The notes beneath the pieces were generated by a model, which was given only the letters and a program-made list of their open reading frames with translations, had not been told where the DNA came from and searched no databases. From the NCBI RefSeq assembly GCF_905397285.1, contig NZ_CAJPUX010000007.1, positions 1-64,000 of the forward strand: a DNA stretch of 64,000 nt, written 5' to 3'. Shown piece by piece: positions 8,657 through 16,506 of this stretch; within the stretch, counting starts at the first letter, position 1, and each line of letters starts with the position of its first letter. The stretch comes from Cupriavidus plantarum (GTDB lineage: Bacteria; Pseudomonadota; Gammaproteobacteria; Burkholderiales; Burkholderiaceae). The position numbers and the translations under genes are program-made.

Positions 8657-9412
8657 ATGGGCCTGCTTTCGCTGTTCTCGTCCCGCAAGGGCAAAGAGTC
8701 GACGAGACAATCGACGGGGAAAGACGCATTTCCCGAGCGGGGCCGGCGCTCGCGCACCGATTCCGCCGCCGCACCGCGCGGCCGCATGTCGAGCGCATCG
8801 AGCGAGTATGCCGACGACACCCTCGACCCCGATTTCCCGCAGAAGCAACGCGCGCGCCGTCGCCTGATCGGCGCCGTGGTGCTGCTCGCCGTGGCGATCA
8901 TCGTGTTGCCGATCATCTTCGAACACAAGCCGCGCCCGGTGTCGGAAGACATCGCCGTGAAGGTCGCGAACGGCCAGGCCACGGGGCAGAAGCCCAAGGT
9001 CGAGCCGCGCAAGGCGGATCCGCTGCCGCCGGCCGCGTCGTCGCGTAACGATGCGGCGCTCGACGCCGGCGAGGAAATCGTGAACGCACCGGCGGCCGCG
9101 AAGCCTGCCGATGCGAAGCCCGCCGAGGTGAAGGTGGCCGAGGCTAAGGTGGTCGACAAGCCGGCCGACAAGGCCAGCGGCAGCGGCAAATACCTGATTC
9201 TGATCGGCGCGTTCTCTTCGGAGGAGCGCGCGAAGAACTGGCTCGCCAAGCTCAAGGAGAGCAAGGTGCCGGCCTATGTGGAAAAGAAGACGCTCGCCGA
9301 TGGCGAGCGCAACCTGTTGCGTGCGGGACCGTTCAGTGACCGTGAGGCGGCCGAGTCCGCGGAGAAGCGTATCCGGGCCATCGGCCTGACGTCGAAGCTG
9401 GTGGAGCAGTAG
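8657..9412 (+). CDS. dedD: SPOR-domain inner-membrane protein (DedD-like)
   Basis: This 251-residue protein has a basic, Ser-rich cytoplasmic N-terminus, one membrane helix (about 70-88), an Ala/Lys/Glu/Pro-rich periplasmic linker with repeated AxPADAKPAEVK-like units, and a C-terminal SPOR domain (about 173-250, KYLILIGAFSSEERAKNW). SPOR domains bind denuded peptidoglycan at the division septum. The position between folC and cvpA matches dedD of enteric bacteria, so a role in septation is likely. Confidence 0.88.
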   Translation: MGLLSLFSSRKGKESTRQSTGKDAFPERGRRSRTDSAAAPRGRMSSASSEYADDTLDPDFPQKQRARRRLIGAVVLLAVAIIVLPIIFEHKPRPVSEDIAVKVANGQATGQKPKVEPRKADPLPPAASSRNDAALDAGEEIVNAPAAAKPADAKPAEVKVAEAKVVDKPADKASGSGKYLILIGAFSSEERAKNWLAKLKESKVPAYVEKKTLADGERNLLRAGPFSDREAAESAEKRIRAIGLTSKLVEQ

Positions 9413-9483
9413 AAGCAGGACAGTAGGCGCCCATTGCAGGCGGACCGATTGGCCCCATCTTCGAGGAACGCGCGGTAGCGTCC

Positions 9484-9990
9484 ATGACAGGCATGGCATT
9501 TACATTTTTCGATTACGGCGTCGCGTTCATTCTGGTGGCGTCGGCCTTGATCGGCATCCTGCGCGGACTCGTGCGGGAGTTGCTGGCGCTGGTGGGCTGG
9601 GTGGTGGCGCTCGTGGTGGCGTACCACTTCGGCGCGACGGTCGCGGCGTGGATGCCCGAGTCGCTGCCGGGCGGCCAGCTGACGCGCACGGCGCTGGGCT
9701 ACGTGGCGGTGTTCCTCGCCGTGTGGATCGGCGCGGCGCTCGCTGGCACCGTGCTTGGCCAGTTGCTGGAGACCACCGGCCTCAAGCCCGCGGATCGCGG
9801 GCTGGGCCTGATCTTCGGCATCGCGCGCGGCGCATTGCTGATCATGGTGATCGTCACGGTCGCGAGCCTGACGAAACTGCCCGAGGAACCGTTCTGGCGA
9901 GATGCGGTTTCCCGGCCCTACGTGATGCAGGCCATGGAGGCCGCGCGGCAGTGGCTGCCGCCAGAACTCGCCAGGTACGTGAAGACCTGA
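9484..9990 (+). CDS. cvpA: CvpA family membrane protein
   Basis: The 168-residue protein has four predicted membrane helices and the family signature at its start (FDYGVAFILVASALIGILRG). CvpA is linked to colicin V export and envelope integrity; its biochemical role is not settled. ATG at 9493 is an alternative start three codons downstream. purF follows, as in other proteobacteria. Confidence 0.93.
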   Translation: MTGMAFTFFDYGVAFILVASALIGILRGLVRELLALVGWVVALVVAYHFGATVAAWMPESLPGGQLTRTALGYVAVFLAVWIGAALAGTVLGQLLETTGLKPADRGLGLIFGIARGALLIMVIVTVASLTKLPEEPFWRDAVSRPYVMQAMEAARQWLPPELARYVKT

Positions 9991-10107
9991 TGATCGATTT
10001 ACCGGGATCCGCGCCACAAGCCGGGTTTCGAACAACGCGGGTCCGCTCTCAGGGCGGGCCGCGCCCCCTGAATTTTTGCGATTTTTGCATTCCGTTGGGA
10101 GCTTGGC

Positions 10108-11643
10108 ATGTGCGGTATCGTCGGCGTGGTGTCCACTTCGCCTGTCAATCAGTTGATCTATGACAGCCTGCTGCTGTTGCAACATCGCGGGCAAGATGCA
10201 GCCGGCATCGCCACCGCCAACGGCAGCACCTTCCACATGCACAAGGCCAACGGCCTCGTGCGCGATGTCTTCCGTACCCGCAACATGCGCGGCCTGCCCG
10301 GTGCGGCCGGCATCGGCCAGGTACGCTATCCGACCGCGGGTTCCGCCTCCAGCGAGGAAGAGGCCCAGCCGTTCTACGTCAATGCCCCGTACGGCATCAT
10401 CCTGGCGCACAACGGCAACCTGACCAACTGGCGTCAGCTGCGCGAGGAGATGTTCCAGCGCGATCGCCGCCACATCAATACGCATTCCGATTCGGAAGTG
10501 CTGCTCAACGTGCTGGCCGACGAGCTGCAGCGCGCGAGCAATGGCAAGTCGCTCGATCCGGAAACGATATTTCGCGCCGTGTCGGGCATGCATCGCCGCG
10601 TGAAGGGCGCATATGCCATCACCGCGCAGATCGCGGGTTACGGCATGCTCGCCGTGCGCGATCCGTTCGGTATCCGCCCGCTGTGCCTCGGCAGCATCGA
10701 CACGCCGACCGGCAAGGAGTACATGGTCGCGTCGGAGTCGGTGGCCCTCGAGGGCATCGGCTACACGATGGAGCGCGACGTGGCGCCGGGCGAGGCGATT
10801 TTCATCGACCTCGACGGCAAGCTCTACAGCAAGCAGTGCGCCGACAACCCGGTGCTCACGCCCTGCATCTTCGAATACGTGTATCTGGCGCGCCCGGACT
10901 CGTGCCTCGATGGCGTGCCCGTCTACGACGCGCGCCTGCGCATGGGCGATTACCTCGCCGAGAAGATCCGCAAGGAGGTCTCGGGCGGCGATATCGACGT
11001 GGTGATGCCGATTCCCGACTCGAGCCGTCCGGCCGCCATGCAGGTGGCCAACAGCCTCGGCGTGGATTACCGCGAAGGCTTCTTCAAGAACCGCTACGTC
11101 GGCCGTACGTTCATCATGCCGGGCCAGGCCGTGCGCAAGAAGTCCGTGCGCCAGAAGCTCAACGCGATGGGCGTGGAGTTCAAGGGCAAGAACGTGCTGA
11201 TCGTCGATGACTCGATCGTGCGCGGTACGACGTCGTTCGAGATCGTGCAGATGGCGCGCGACGCGGGCGCGAACAAGGTGATCTTCGCCTCGGCCGCGCC
11301 GCCCGTGAAGTACCCGAACGTGTATGGCATCGACATGCCGACGCGCAGCGAGCTGGTCGCCCATGGCCGTACCGACGAGGAAGTCGCGCGCATGATCGGC
11401 GCCGACAAGCTCGTGTACCAGGACGTGGAAGCGATGAAGCAGGCCGTGCGCGACATCAATCCGGCACTGCGCGACTTCGATGCGTCGTGCTTCGATGGCA
11501 AGTACATCACGGGCGATATCGACGAAGCCTACCTCGAGCGCCTCGAGACCGCGCGCAGCCAGGCCGATCGCGACGGCACCAGCGCCAGTGGCGACACCGA
11601 GCGTTCGCAGCTGCATCTGCAGCGTTCGGGCGCCAACGAATAA
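10108..11643 (+). CDS. purF: Amidophosphoribosyltransferase PurF
   Basis: PurF makes phosphoribosylamine from PRPP and glutamine, the first committed step of purine synthesis. Cys2 (after Met removal, CGIVGV) is the N-terminal nucleophile of the glutaminase domain. RGQDAAGIA and the PRPP loop VLIVDDSIVRGTT (about 363-375) are intact. Length is 511 residues. The product ends 17 bp before metZ, suggesting cotranscription. Confidence 0.98.
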   Translation: MCGIVGVVSTSPVNQLIYDSLLLLQHRGQDAAGIATANGSTFHMHKANGLVRDVFRTRNMRGLPGAAGIGQVRYPTAGSASSEEEAQPFYVNAPYGIILAHNGNLTNWRQLREEMFQRDRRHINTHSDSEVLLNVLADELQRASNGKSLDPETIFRAVSGMHRRVKGAYAITAQIAGYGMLAVRDPFGIRPLCLGSIDTPTGKEYMVASESVALEGIGYTMERDVAPGEAIFIDLDGKLYSKQCADNPVLTPCIFEYVYLARPDSCLDGVPVYDARLRMGDYLAEKIRKEVSGGDIDVVMPIPDSSRPAAMQVANSLGVDYREGFFKNRYVGRTFIMPGQAVRKKSVRQKLNAMGVEFKGKNVLIVDDSIVRGTTSFEIVQMARDAGANKVIFASAAPPVKYPNVYGIDMPTRSELVAHGRTDEEVARMIGADKLVYQDVEAMKQAVRDINPALRDFDASCFDGKYITGDIDEAYLERLETARSQADRDGTSASGDTERSQLHLQRSGANE

Positions 11644-11660
11644 GAACTAACGACAAGACG

Positions 11661-12866
11661 ATGAGCGATCCGTTCGATCCCAATGCCCTCGGCATCGACA
11701 CGCTGGGCGTGCGTGCCGGCACGCTCCGCAGCGAGTTCCAGGAGCACTCGGAGGCGATGTACCTGACCTCCAGCTTCTGCTTTGCCAACGCCGCGGAAGC
11801 GGCCGAGCGCTTTGCCAACTCGGAAGAGGCCTACACGTACTCGCGGTTCACGAACCCGACCGTGTCGATGTTCCAGGCCCGGCTGGCCGCGCTCGAAGGT
11901 GCCGAGGCCTGCCAGGCCACGGCATCGGGCATGAGCGCCATCCTGTCGGTGGCGCTGGCCACGCTGCAGTCCGGCGACCACATCGTGAGCTCGCGCTCGA
12001 TCTTCGGCTCGACGATGACGCTGTTCAATACGGTGCTCGGCAAGTTCGGCGTGGAAACGACGTATGTCGATGGCGGCGACGTGTCCGCATGGCGCGCGGC
12101 CGTGCGTCAGAACACGAAGCTGTTCTTCCTGGAAACGCCGTCGAACCCGCTGACCGAGGTTGCCGACATCGCCGCCGTGGCCGATATCGCGCATAACGCG
12201 GGCGCGCTGTTTGTCGTCGATAACTGCTTCTGCTCGCCGGCGCTGCAACAGCCGCTGAAGTTCGGCGCGGACGTCGTCGTGCATTCGGCTACCAAGCATA
12301 TCGACGGGCAGGGCCGCGTGCTCGGCGGCGCGGTCGTCGGCAAGCGCGACTTCATCATGGGCAAGGTGTTTCCCTTCGTGCGTACCGCGGGTCCGACGCT
12401 GTCGGCCTTCAATGCATGGGTCATGCTCAAGGGCATGGAGACGCTGGCCATCCGCATGGAGCGCCATTCGTCGAATGCGCTCGCGCTGGCCGAGTTCCTT
12501 GAGTCGCATCCGGCCGTTTCGCGCGTGTTCCATCCGGCGCTGAAGTCGCACCCGCAGTACGAGACCGCGAAGCGTCAGCAGAGCGGTGGCGGCGCGATCG
12601 TGTCGTTCGAACTGAAGGGCGCCACACCCGAGCAGCAACGTGCCAACGCATGGCGCGTGATCGACAGCACGAAGCTGTGCTCGATCACGGGCAACCTCGG
12701 CGATACGCGCACGACCATCACGCATCCGTACACGACCACACACCTGCGCGTGGCGCCCGAGGCCAAAGCCGCCGCGGGCATCGGCGAAGGGCTGATCCGC
12801 CTGTCGGTGGGTCTGGAGTCGGTGGAAGACCTGAAGGCGGATCTGCTGCGCGGGCTCGGCAACTAA
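11661..12866 (+). CDS. metZ: O-succinylhomoserine sulfhydrylase MetZ
   Basis: MetZ is a PLP enzyme of the Cys/Met metabolism family that converts an activated homoserine ester plus sulfide to homocysteine. The PLP lysine is Lys212 in HSATKHIDGQGRVLGG, and YSRFTNPT is near the N-terminus. The ATG at 11661 gives 401 residues. The purF-metZ order is conserved in beta-proteobacteria and Pseudomonas. O-acetylhomoserine use cannot be excluded from sequence. Confidence 0.94.
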   Translation: MSDPFDPNALGIDTLGVRAGTLRSEFQEHSEAMYLTSSFCFANAAEAAERFANSEEAYTYSRFTNPTVSMFQARLAALEGAEACQATASGMSAILSVALATLQSGDHIVSSRSIFGSTMTLFNTVLGKFGVETTYVDGGDVSAWRAAVRQNTKLFFLETPSNPLTEVADIAAVADIAHNAGALFVVDNCFCSPALQQPLKFGADVVVHSATKHIDGQGRVLGGAVVGKRDFIMGKVFPFVRTAGPTLSAFNAWVMLKGMETLAIRMERHSSNALALAEFLESHPAVSRVFHPALKSHPQYETAKRQQSGGGAIVSFELKGATPEQQRANAWRVIDSTKLCSITGNLGDTRTTITHPYTTTHLRVAPEAKAAAGIGEGLIRLSVGLESVEDLKADLLRGLGN

Positions 12867-12872
12867 GTTCTG

Positions 12873-12900
12873 CTGCCCCTCTTCCCTGGGAGAGGGGCAG
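12873..12900. terminator. Hairpin between convergent metZ and ABC permease
   Basis: A 10-bp perfect stem CTGCCCCTCT/AGAGGGGCAG with an 8-nt loop fills the 43-bp gap between two convergent stop codons. The U tract is weak on both strands, but the position fits bidirectional termination. Confidence 0.6.
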
Positions 12901-12909
12901 GTCTTTCCC

Positions 12910-13755
12910 TTACTTCAACATCCGCCGGCGCAGCAGTATCAACGCTACCACCAGCGCCACCACCGCATACGTCAGCAGCACACCCAGGTGCAACGCGGCA
13001 CCCTGCACAGGGGTGCCCAGCATCAGCGGCCGAATCAGCGCCACCGCATGCGATAGGGGCAGAAATCCCGTCGCCACCCGCACCCCCTCCGGCAACTGCT
13101 CCAGCGGAAAGAACACGCCCGAGAGCAACAGCATCGGCGTCATCACGAGCGTCTGGTAGAACATGAAGAAGTCGTAGCTCGGCGCCAGCGACGTCACGAT
13201 CATCGCGAGGCTCGCGAACGTGATGCCCGCGAGCACGATGACCGGCAGCGCGAGCAGGGCGCCCGGCATCTGCGCATAGCCGAGCGCGCCCGCCACGAGC
13301 ATGATCGCCACGCCCGACAGCACCGCCTTGCTCGCCGCCCACACGATCTCGCCCAGCACGACGTCGCCAAGCGTCAGCGGCGCATGCATGATGGCCTCCC
13401 ACGTGCGTTGCACGTGCATGCGCGAGAACGCCGAGTACATGGCCTCGAAGCTCGCCGACATCATCACGCTCGAGGCCGTCGTGCCGGCCGCCAGGAACGC
13501 GATATACGACACGCCGCTGACCTGTCCGACGAGCAGACCCAGCCCCAGGCCAAGCCCGAAGAGATAGATCATCGGATCGGCCAGATTGCCGATCATCGAC
13601 GGAATCGCGAGCTTCTTCCACACCATGAAGTTGCGATACCAGACCATCATCCAGTTCCGCGCGTTGCGGGGCAGCAGGGGCTGGGGATAGTGGGTGGGCG
13701 CGACGGCGGCGCGCGTGTGCGCGGCACCGGTGTTCGGAGGATCCTGTTCGCTCAT
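12910..13755 (-). CDS. ABC-2 type exporter permease (NodJ-like)
   Basis: The 281-residue protein has six membrane helices and the ABC-2 permease pattern, including FGLGLGLGLLVG in helix 2 and LLSGVFFPLEQLPEGVR before the last helices. It begins one base after the stop of the upstream ATPase gene, so the two form one operon. The pair resembles NodI/NodJ, which export lipo-chitooligosaccharides in rhizobia. In non-nodulating Burkholderiaceae the substrate of such pairs is unknown, and no nod gene is seen nearby. Confidence 0.88.
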   Translation of the reverse strand: MSEQDPPNTGAAHTRAAVAPTHYPQPLLPRNARNWMMVWYRNFMVWKKLAIPSMIGNLADPMIYLFGLGLGLGLLVGQVSGVSYIAFLAAGTTASSVMMSASFEAMYSAFSRMHVQRTWEAIMHAPLTLGDVVLGEIVWAASKAVLSGVAIMLVAGALGYAQMPGALLALPVIVLAGITFASLAMIVTSLAPSYDFFMFYQTLVMTPMLLLSGVFFPLEQLPEGVRVATGFLPLSHAVALIRPLMLGTPVQGAALHLGVLLTYAVVALVVALILLRRRMLK

Positions 13756-13756
13756 C

Positions 13757-14668
13757 TCAATCCCTCATGTCGCGGCCGGTCAGCTTGAGGAACACGTCCT
13801 CGAGGTTCGCGGGCCGATGCAGGTAGCGGATGCCCGCGCGGCCGTGCAGCGCGGCCAGCAGCGGCGCGGGCTCGCGCACGTAACAGTACAGCGTCTCGCC
13901 ACGCATCTCGCAGCGCTGGCCGAGGGGTCGGACCACTTCATGGATCGGTCCCAGTTCGTCGCCATAGATCTCCACCACGTCGCAGCCAATCTCGCTGTCG
14001 ATCAGTTCATGCGGCTTGCCCTCGGCGATCTTGCGACCGCCGTCGATCACGCACAGGTGGTCGCACAGGCGTTCCGCTTCCTCCATGAAGTGCGTGGTGA
14101 GCAGGATCGTCTTGCCCGCGGCGATCAGCGATTTCAGGCGCTCCCAGATCAGGTGCCGCGCCTGCGGATCGAGGCCCGTGGTGGGCTCGTCCATCACGAG
14201 CAGGTCGGGGTCGTTGATCAACGCGCGCGCGACGGTCAGGCGCCGGCGCATGCCGCCCGAGAGGTCACGCACCTGCGCCTTGGCGCGGTTCTCGAGCCGC
14301 GCGAATTCGAGCAGCTTCGGCACGCGCTCCTCGATCACTGCCGACGGCAGCCCGAAGTACCGCCCGAAGATGCGCAGGTTCTCGATGACCGAAAAATCGG
14401 GATCGAGGTTGTCGAACTGGGGTACCACGCCCACGCGCATGCGCGCCTGCGGCGCGCGCTGTGGAATCGGCTCGCCGCACAGCGTCAGCGTGCCCGAGGC
14501 TGGCGTGGTCAGCCCCAGCAGCATGCGCAGCGTGGTGGTCTTGCCGGCGCCATTGGGTCCGAGCAGGCCGAAGCATTGGCCACGCTGGACTTCGAGGTCG
14601 AGGTCGTCGACCACGACGGTGTCGCCGTACAGCTTGCGCACCTTGCGCAGTTGGAGGATGGCAGTCAA
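13757..14668 (-). CDS. ABC exporter ATP-binding protein (NodI-like)
   Basis: The nucleotide-binding domain has Walker A GPNGAGKTTTLRML, signature LSGGMRRRLTVA, Walker B LLVMDEPTTGLD and the switch His in LLTTHFMEEAERLCD. The C-terminal region is typical of DRA/NodI ATPases. No ATG fits the start. TTG at 14668 is preferred because GAGGCGA lies 4-10 bases upstream and it begins right before the conserved ILQLRKVRKLYGD. An in-frame TTG at 14689 is the alternative. Confidence 0.88.
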   Translation of the reverse strand: MTAILQLRKVRKLYGDTVVVDDLDLEVQRGQCFGLLGPNGAGKTTTLRMLLGLTTPASGTLTLCGEPIPQRAPQARMRVGVVPQFDNLDPDFSVIENLRIFGRYFGLPSAVIEERVPKLLEFARLENRAKAQVRDLSGGMRRRLTVARALINDPDLLVMDEPTTGLDPQARHLIWERLKSLIAAGKTILLTTHFMEEAERLCDHLCVIDGGRKIAEGKPHELIDSEIGCDVVEIYGDELGPIHEVVRPLGQRCEMRGETLYCYVREPAPLLAALHGRAGIRYLHRPANLEDVFLKLTGRDMRD

Positions 14669-14818
14669 GGCTCGCCTCGTTGGATGCAATACCCGCCATT
14701 ATGCCGAGGGTCGCGTGACGCAATGCAGCACCATCGACATCGGCAGGGCTGAGGAAGACAACGGGCGCGCTTTGTACTACGCTGTGGCGGCTACGACGAT
14801 CGAATAAAGGGGGAAACC

Positions 14819-15436
14819 ATGTCGTTAGAACACTGGCTCGCATTCGTGCTGACGAGCATCGTGATCCTGATCATTCCAGGGCCGACCATCCTGCTGGTCA
14901 TCGGCGACGCGCTCGCGCATCGCGGCCGCAGCGCGTTTGCCACGGTGGCGGGGGTGGCCGCGGGGGATCTCACCGCGTTCACGCTGTCGATGGCGGGTTT
15001 GGGCGCCGTGCTGGCGGCATCCGCCACGCTGTTCACGGCGCTCAAGTGGGCGGGTGCGGCCTATCTCGTCTATCTCGGGGTGCAGGCGCTGCGTTCGGCG
15101 GGCAGGGCGCAGGCCATGGAAGTTTCCTCGCAAGCCGGCAGCGGGCGCCAGCGCTTCGCCAAGGCGTGGCTGGTGACGGCGCTGAATCCGAAGAGCATCG
15201 TGTTCTTCGTCGCGTTCGTGCCGCAATTCCTCGATCCGCATCTCGGATTCTGGCAGCAGGCCGTGGTGCTGATTCCCACCTTCGTCGTCATGGCGAGCGC
15301 CAATGCGATGGTCTACGCGCTGCTCGCGCGCTCGCTGGCCTCGCGGTTGACCACGCGCCGCGCACAGTCGAACGTGCAACGGGCAGGCGGCATTACGCTG
15401 ATAGGGGCAGGGGCGTTGATTGCGGCAAAAAGCTGA
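14819..15436 (+). CDS. LysE/RhtB family amino-acid exporter
   Basis: The 205-residue membrane protein has the family signature near the N-terminus (PGPTILLVIGDALAHRGR, about 21-38), six hydrophobic segments, and NPKSIVFFVAFVPQF in the middle, which is highly characteristic. The family exports basic amino acids, homoserine, threonine or similar metabolites by proton antiport; the substrate cannot be told. AAAGGGGG precedes the ATG. It is divergent from the NodIJ-like operon. Confidence 0.92.
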   Translation: MSLEHWLAFVLTSIVILIIPGPTILLVIGDALAHRGRSAFATVAGVAAGDLTAFTLSMAGLGAVLAASATLFTALKWAGAAYLVYLGVQALRSAGRAQAMEVSSQAGSGRQRFAKAWLVTALNPKSIVFFVAFVPQFLDPHLGFWQQAVVLIPTFVVMASANAMVYALLARSLASRLTTRRAQSNVQRAGGITLIGAGALIAAKS

Positions 15437-15448
15437 GGGCGCGCCGAC

Positions 15449-15484
15449 GAAAAAAAACCGCCAGTCACCTGGCGGTTTTTTTTC
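15449..15484. terminator. Bidirectional terminator between lysE-type gene and rpsU
   Basis: The stem AAAAAACCGCCAG/CTGGCGGTTTTTT with a short TCAC loop is flanked by A and T runs on the two sides, so it can terminate both the exporter gene (+) and rpsU (-). Confidence 0.9.
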
Positions 15485-15501
15485 TTGCTGAGCGCGAAGA
15501 A

Positions 15502-15714
15502 TCAGTACAGCTTCTTCGGCAGCATTTGCATGCGGAGACGCTTGCGCAGGCGCGATTCGGCAGCCTTCTTCTTGCGCTTGCGCTCGGTCGTCGGCTTTTC
15601 GTAAGCCGTACGGCTCTTCAGTTCCACGATCAGGCCAGTCTGCAGAATGGCGCGACGGAAACGACGCATTGCAACTTCAACGGGCTCACCCGGTTTCAGA
15701 ACGATCTTAGTCAA
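15502..15714 (-). CDS. rpsU: 30S ribosomal protein S21
   Basis: The 70-residue, strongly basic protein matches S21 from end to end (KPGEPVEVAMRRFRRAI, ERKRKKKAAESR). S21 helps base pairing between mRNA and the anti-Shine-Dalgarno end of 16S rRNA. The start codon is TTG (TTG ACT AAG), preceded by AAGGA at good distance, which is unusual for a ribosomal protein. The gene stands alone and is not next to dnaG-rpoD as in enterics, which fits the several S21 paralogues known in this family. Confidence 0.96.
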   Translation of the reverse strand: MTKIVLKPGEPVEVAMRRFRRAILQTGLIVELKSRTAYEKPTTERKRKKKAAESRLRKRLRMQMLPKKLY

Positions 15715-16170
15715 CTCAGTCCTTTAGGAAATGCCGCGGGTAGCGGCGGTTCATACGGGGGGAAACGTCGTCGCATGCCGGCTCCGGAGCCATGGGCGAC
15801 TGAGGTATGCACGCTACGGCGAGTGCCGCGGTGCCCCCCGAGGACCTGCAAGAGAGCGATCGGGGTGATCTAGCCAAATTTTCCTACGTAGGTAAAAACT
15901 TGGTGGCCTACCTGTTTCCTTGAAACTTGCGCAAGTAATACGCCGGTAAGCTTTTACAGGTTTACGGGGCGAACGTCAAGTGAAAGCGCCCTGAACGGGT
16001 GAGCGCGCGCCACCAAGTGCTGCGGTGTGCCTATGATTTCAGGCCGCGTTGCCGGACCGATCCGCCGTTTCAGTAGTTTCGTTTGCCGGGGCCGTAACGC
16101 TGTCAGCGACCCTCGACAGCGGTCGATATGAGGGGAGGGGGCGCGCAGACCCGAAGTAGAAAAGAAAAAA
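15715..16170. other. Non-coding region upstream of rpsU
   Basis: This stretch of about 450 bases contains no convincing gene. It should hold the rpsU promoter and leader (read on -). The only marked element is the perfect 10-bp palindrome CCTACGTAGG at 15883-15892, flanked by T4 and A5 runs, which resembles a small operator. A 77-codon frame at 15954-16187 (-) has atypical composition and runs through the tRNA-Asn terminator, so it is not called. Confidence 0.5.
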
Positions 16171-16192
16171 GGCCGATGCTTTCGCATCGGCC
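16171..16192 (-). terminator. Terminator of tRNA-Asn
   Basis: A perfect 9-bp stem GGCCGATGC/GCATCGGCC with a 4-nt loop is followed on the - strand by a long T-rich tract (TTTTTTCTTTT). It lies 16 bp beyond the tRNA 3' end. Confidence 0.92.
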
Positions 16193-16208
16193 TTCATTCT
16201 CTATCGGT

Positions 16209-16284
16209 TGGCTCCCCGACCTGGGCTCGAACCAGGGACCTACGGATTAACAGTCCGGCGCTCTACCGACTGAGCTATCGGGGA
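16209..16284 (-). tRNA. tRNA-Asn (GTT)
   Basis: This is a 76-nt cloverleaf with encoded CCA. The acceptor stem TCCCCGA/TCGGGGA is perfect with discriminator G. The anticodon loop CTGTTAA gives anticodon GTT. The D arm (TAGCTCAGTCGGTAGAGC) and T arm (GGTTCGAGCCC) are canonical. Confidence 0.98.
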
Positions 16285-16299
16285 ACAGCTGAGAAAGAA

Positions 16300-16329
16300 A
16301 TTATAACCAGCTTCTCTTCGTTTCGTCAA
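16300..16329 (-). promoter_or_regulatory. Strong sigma-70 promoter of tRNA-Asn
   Basis: On the - strand, TTGACG (16324-16329), 18 bp, then TATAAT (16300-16305) places the start of transcription about 8-10 bp before the tRNA. The -35 is preceded by AAAAGTTG, a sequence shared with the promoter in front of the tRNA-Gly genes. Confidence 0.85.
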
Positions 16330-16452
16330 CAACTTTTCAACGTTTTGCTTTCATATGAAAGCGCGTCGAAAGCGCTGCCGAAACTCTGGTTCGCTGCCGG
16401 TCTTGCTCAACAGCGAGGCCGCATTATAGCGACGGTTTCTGTTTTGTGCCAG

Positions 16453-16479
16453 AAAAAAACCGCCCGGAGGCGGTTTTTT
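16453..16479 (-). terminator. Terminator of the ferredoxin reductase gene
   Basis: The stem ACCGCC/GGCGGT with loop CGGA is flanked by A and T runs on both sides, so it can act in both directions. It lies 28 bp after the reductase stop codon on the - strand. Confidence 0.85.
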
Positions 16480-16506
16480 CTTCGATACGCTGGGGCGACC
16501 CGCGTA

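Noticed and set aside
6659..9499. A 946-codon open frame on - opposite accD, folC and dedD
   Set aside because: It crosses three well supported genes and intergenic terminators, has His/Arg/Ala-rich shadow composition and no conserved motif.
9274..11616. A 780-codon open frame on - opposite cvpA and purF
   Set aside because: It is an antisense shadow of CvpA and PurF, with the typical His/Arg/Asp composition of reverse-frame translations in GC-rich DNA.
12873..12900. The CTGCCCCTCT hairpin as a repetitive extragenic element
   Set aside because: No second copy was seen in the window; its place between two convergent genes is explained by termination.
15954..16187. A 77-codon frame upstream of rpsU
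   Set aside because: It starts in the tRNA-Asn terminator and has no recognisable domain or good ribosome site.
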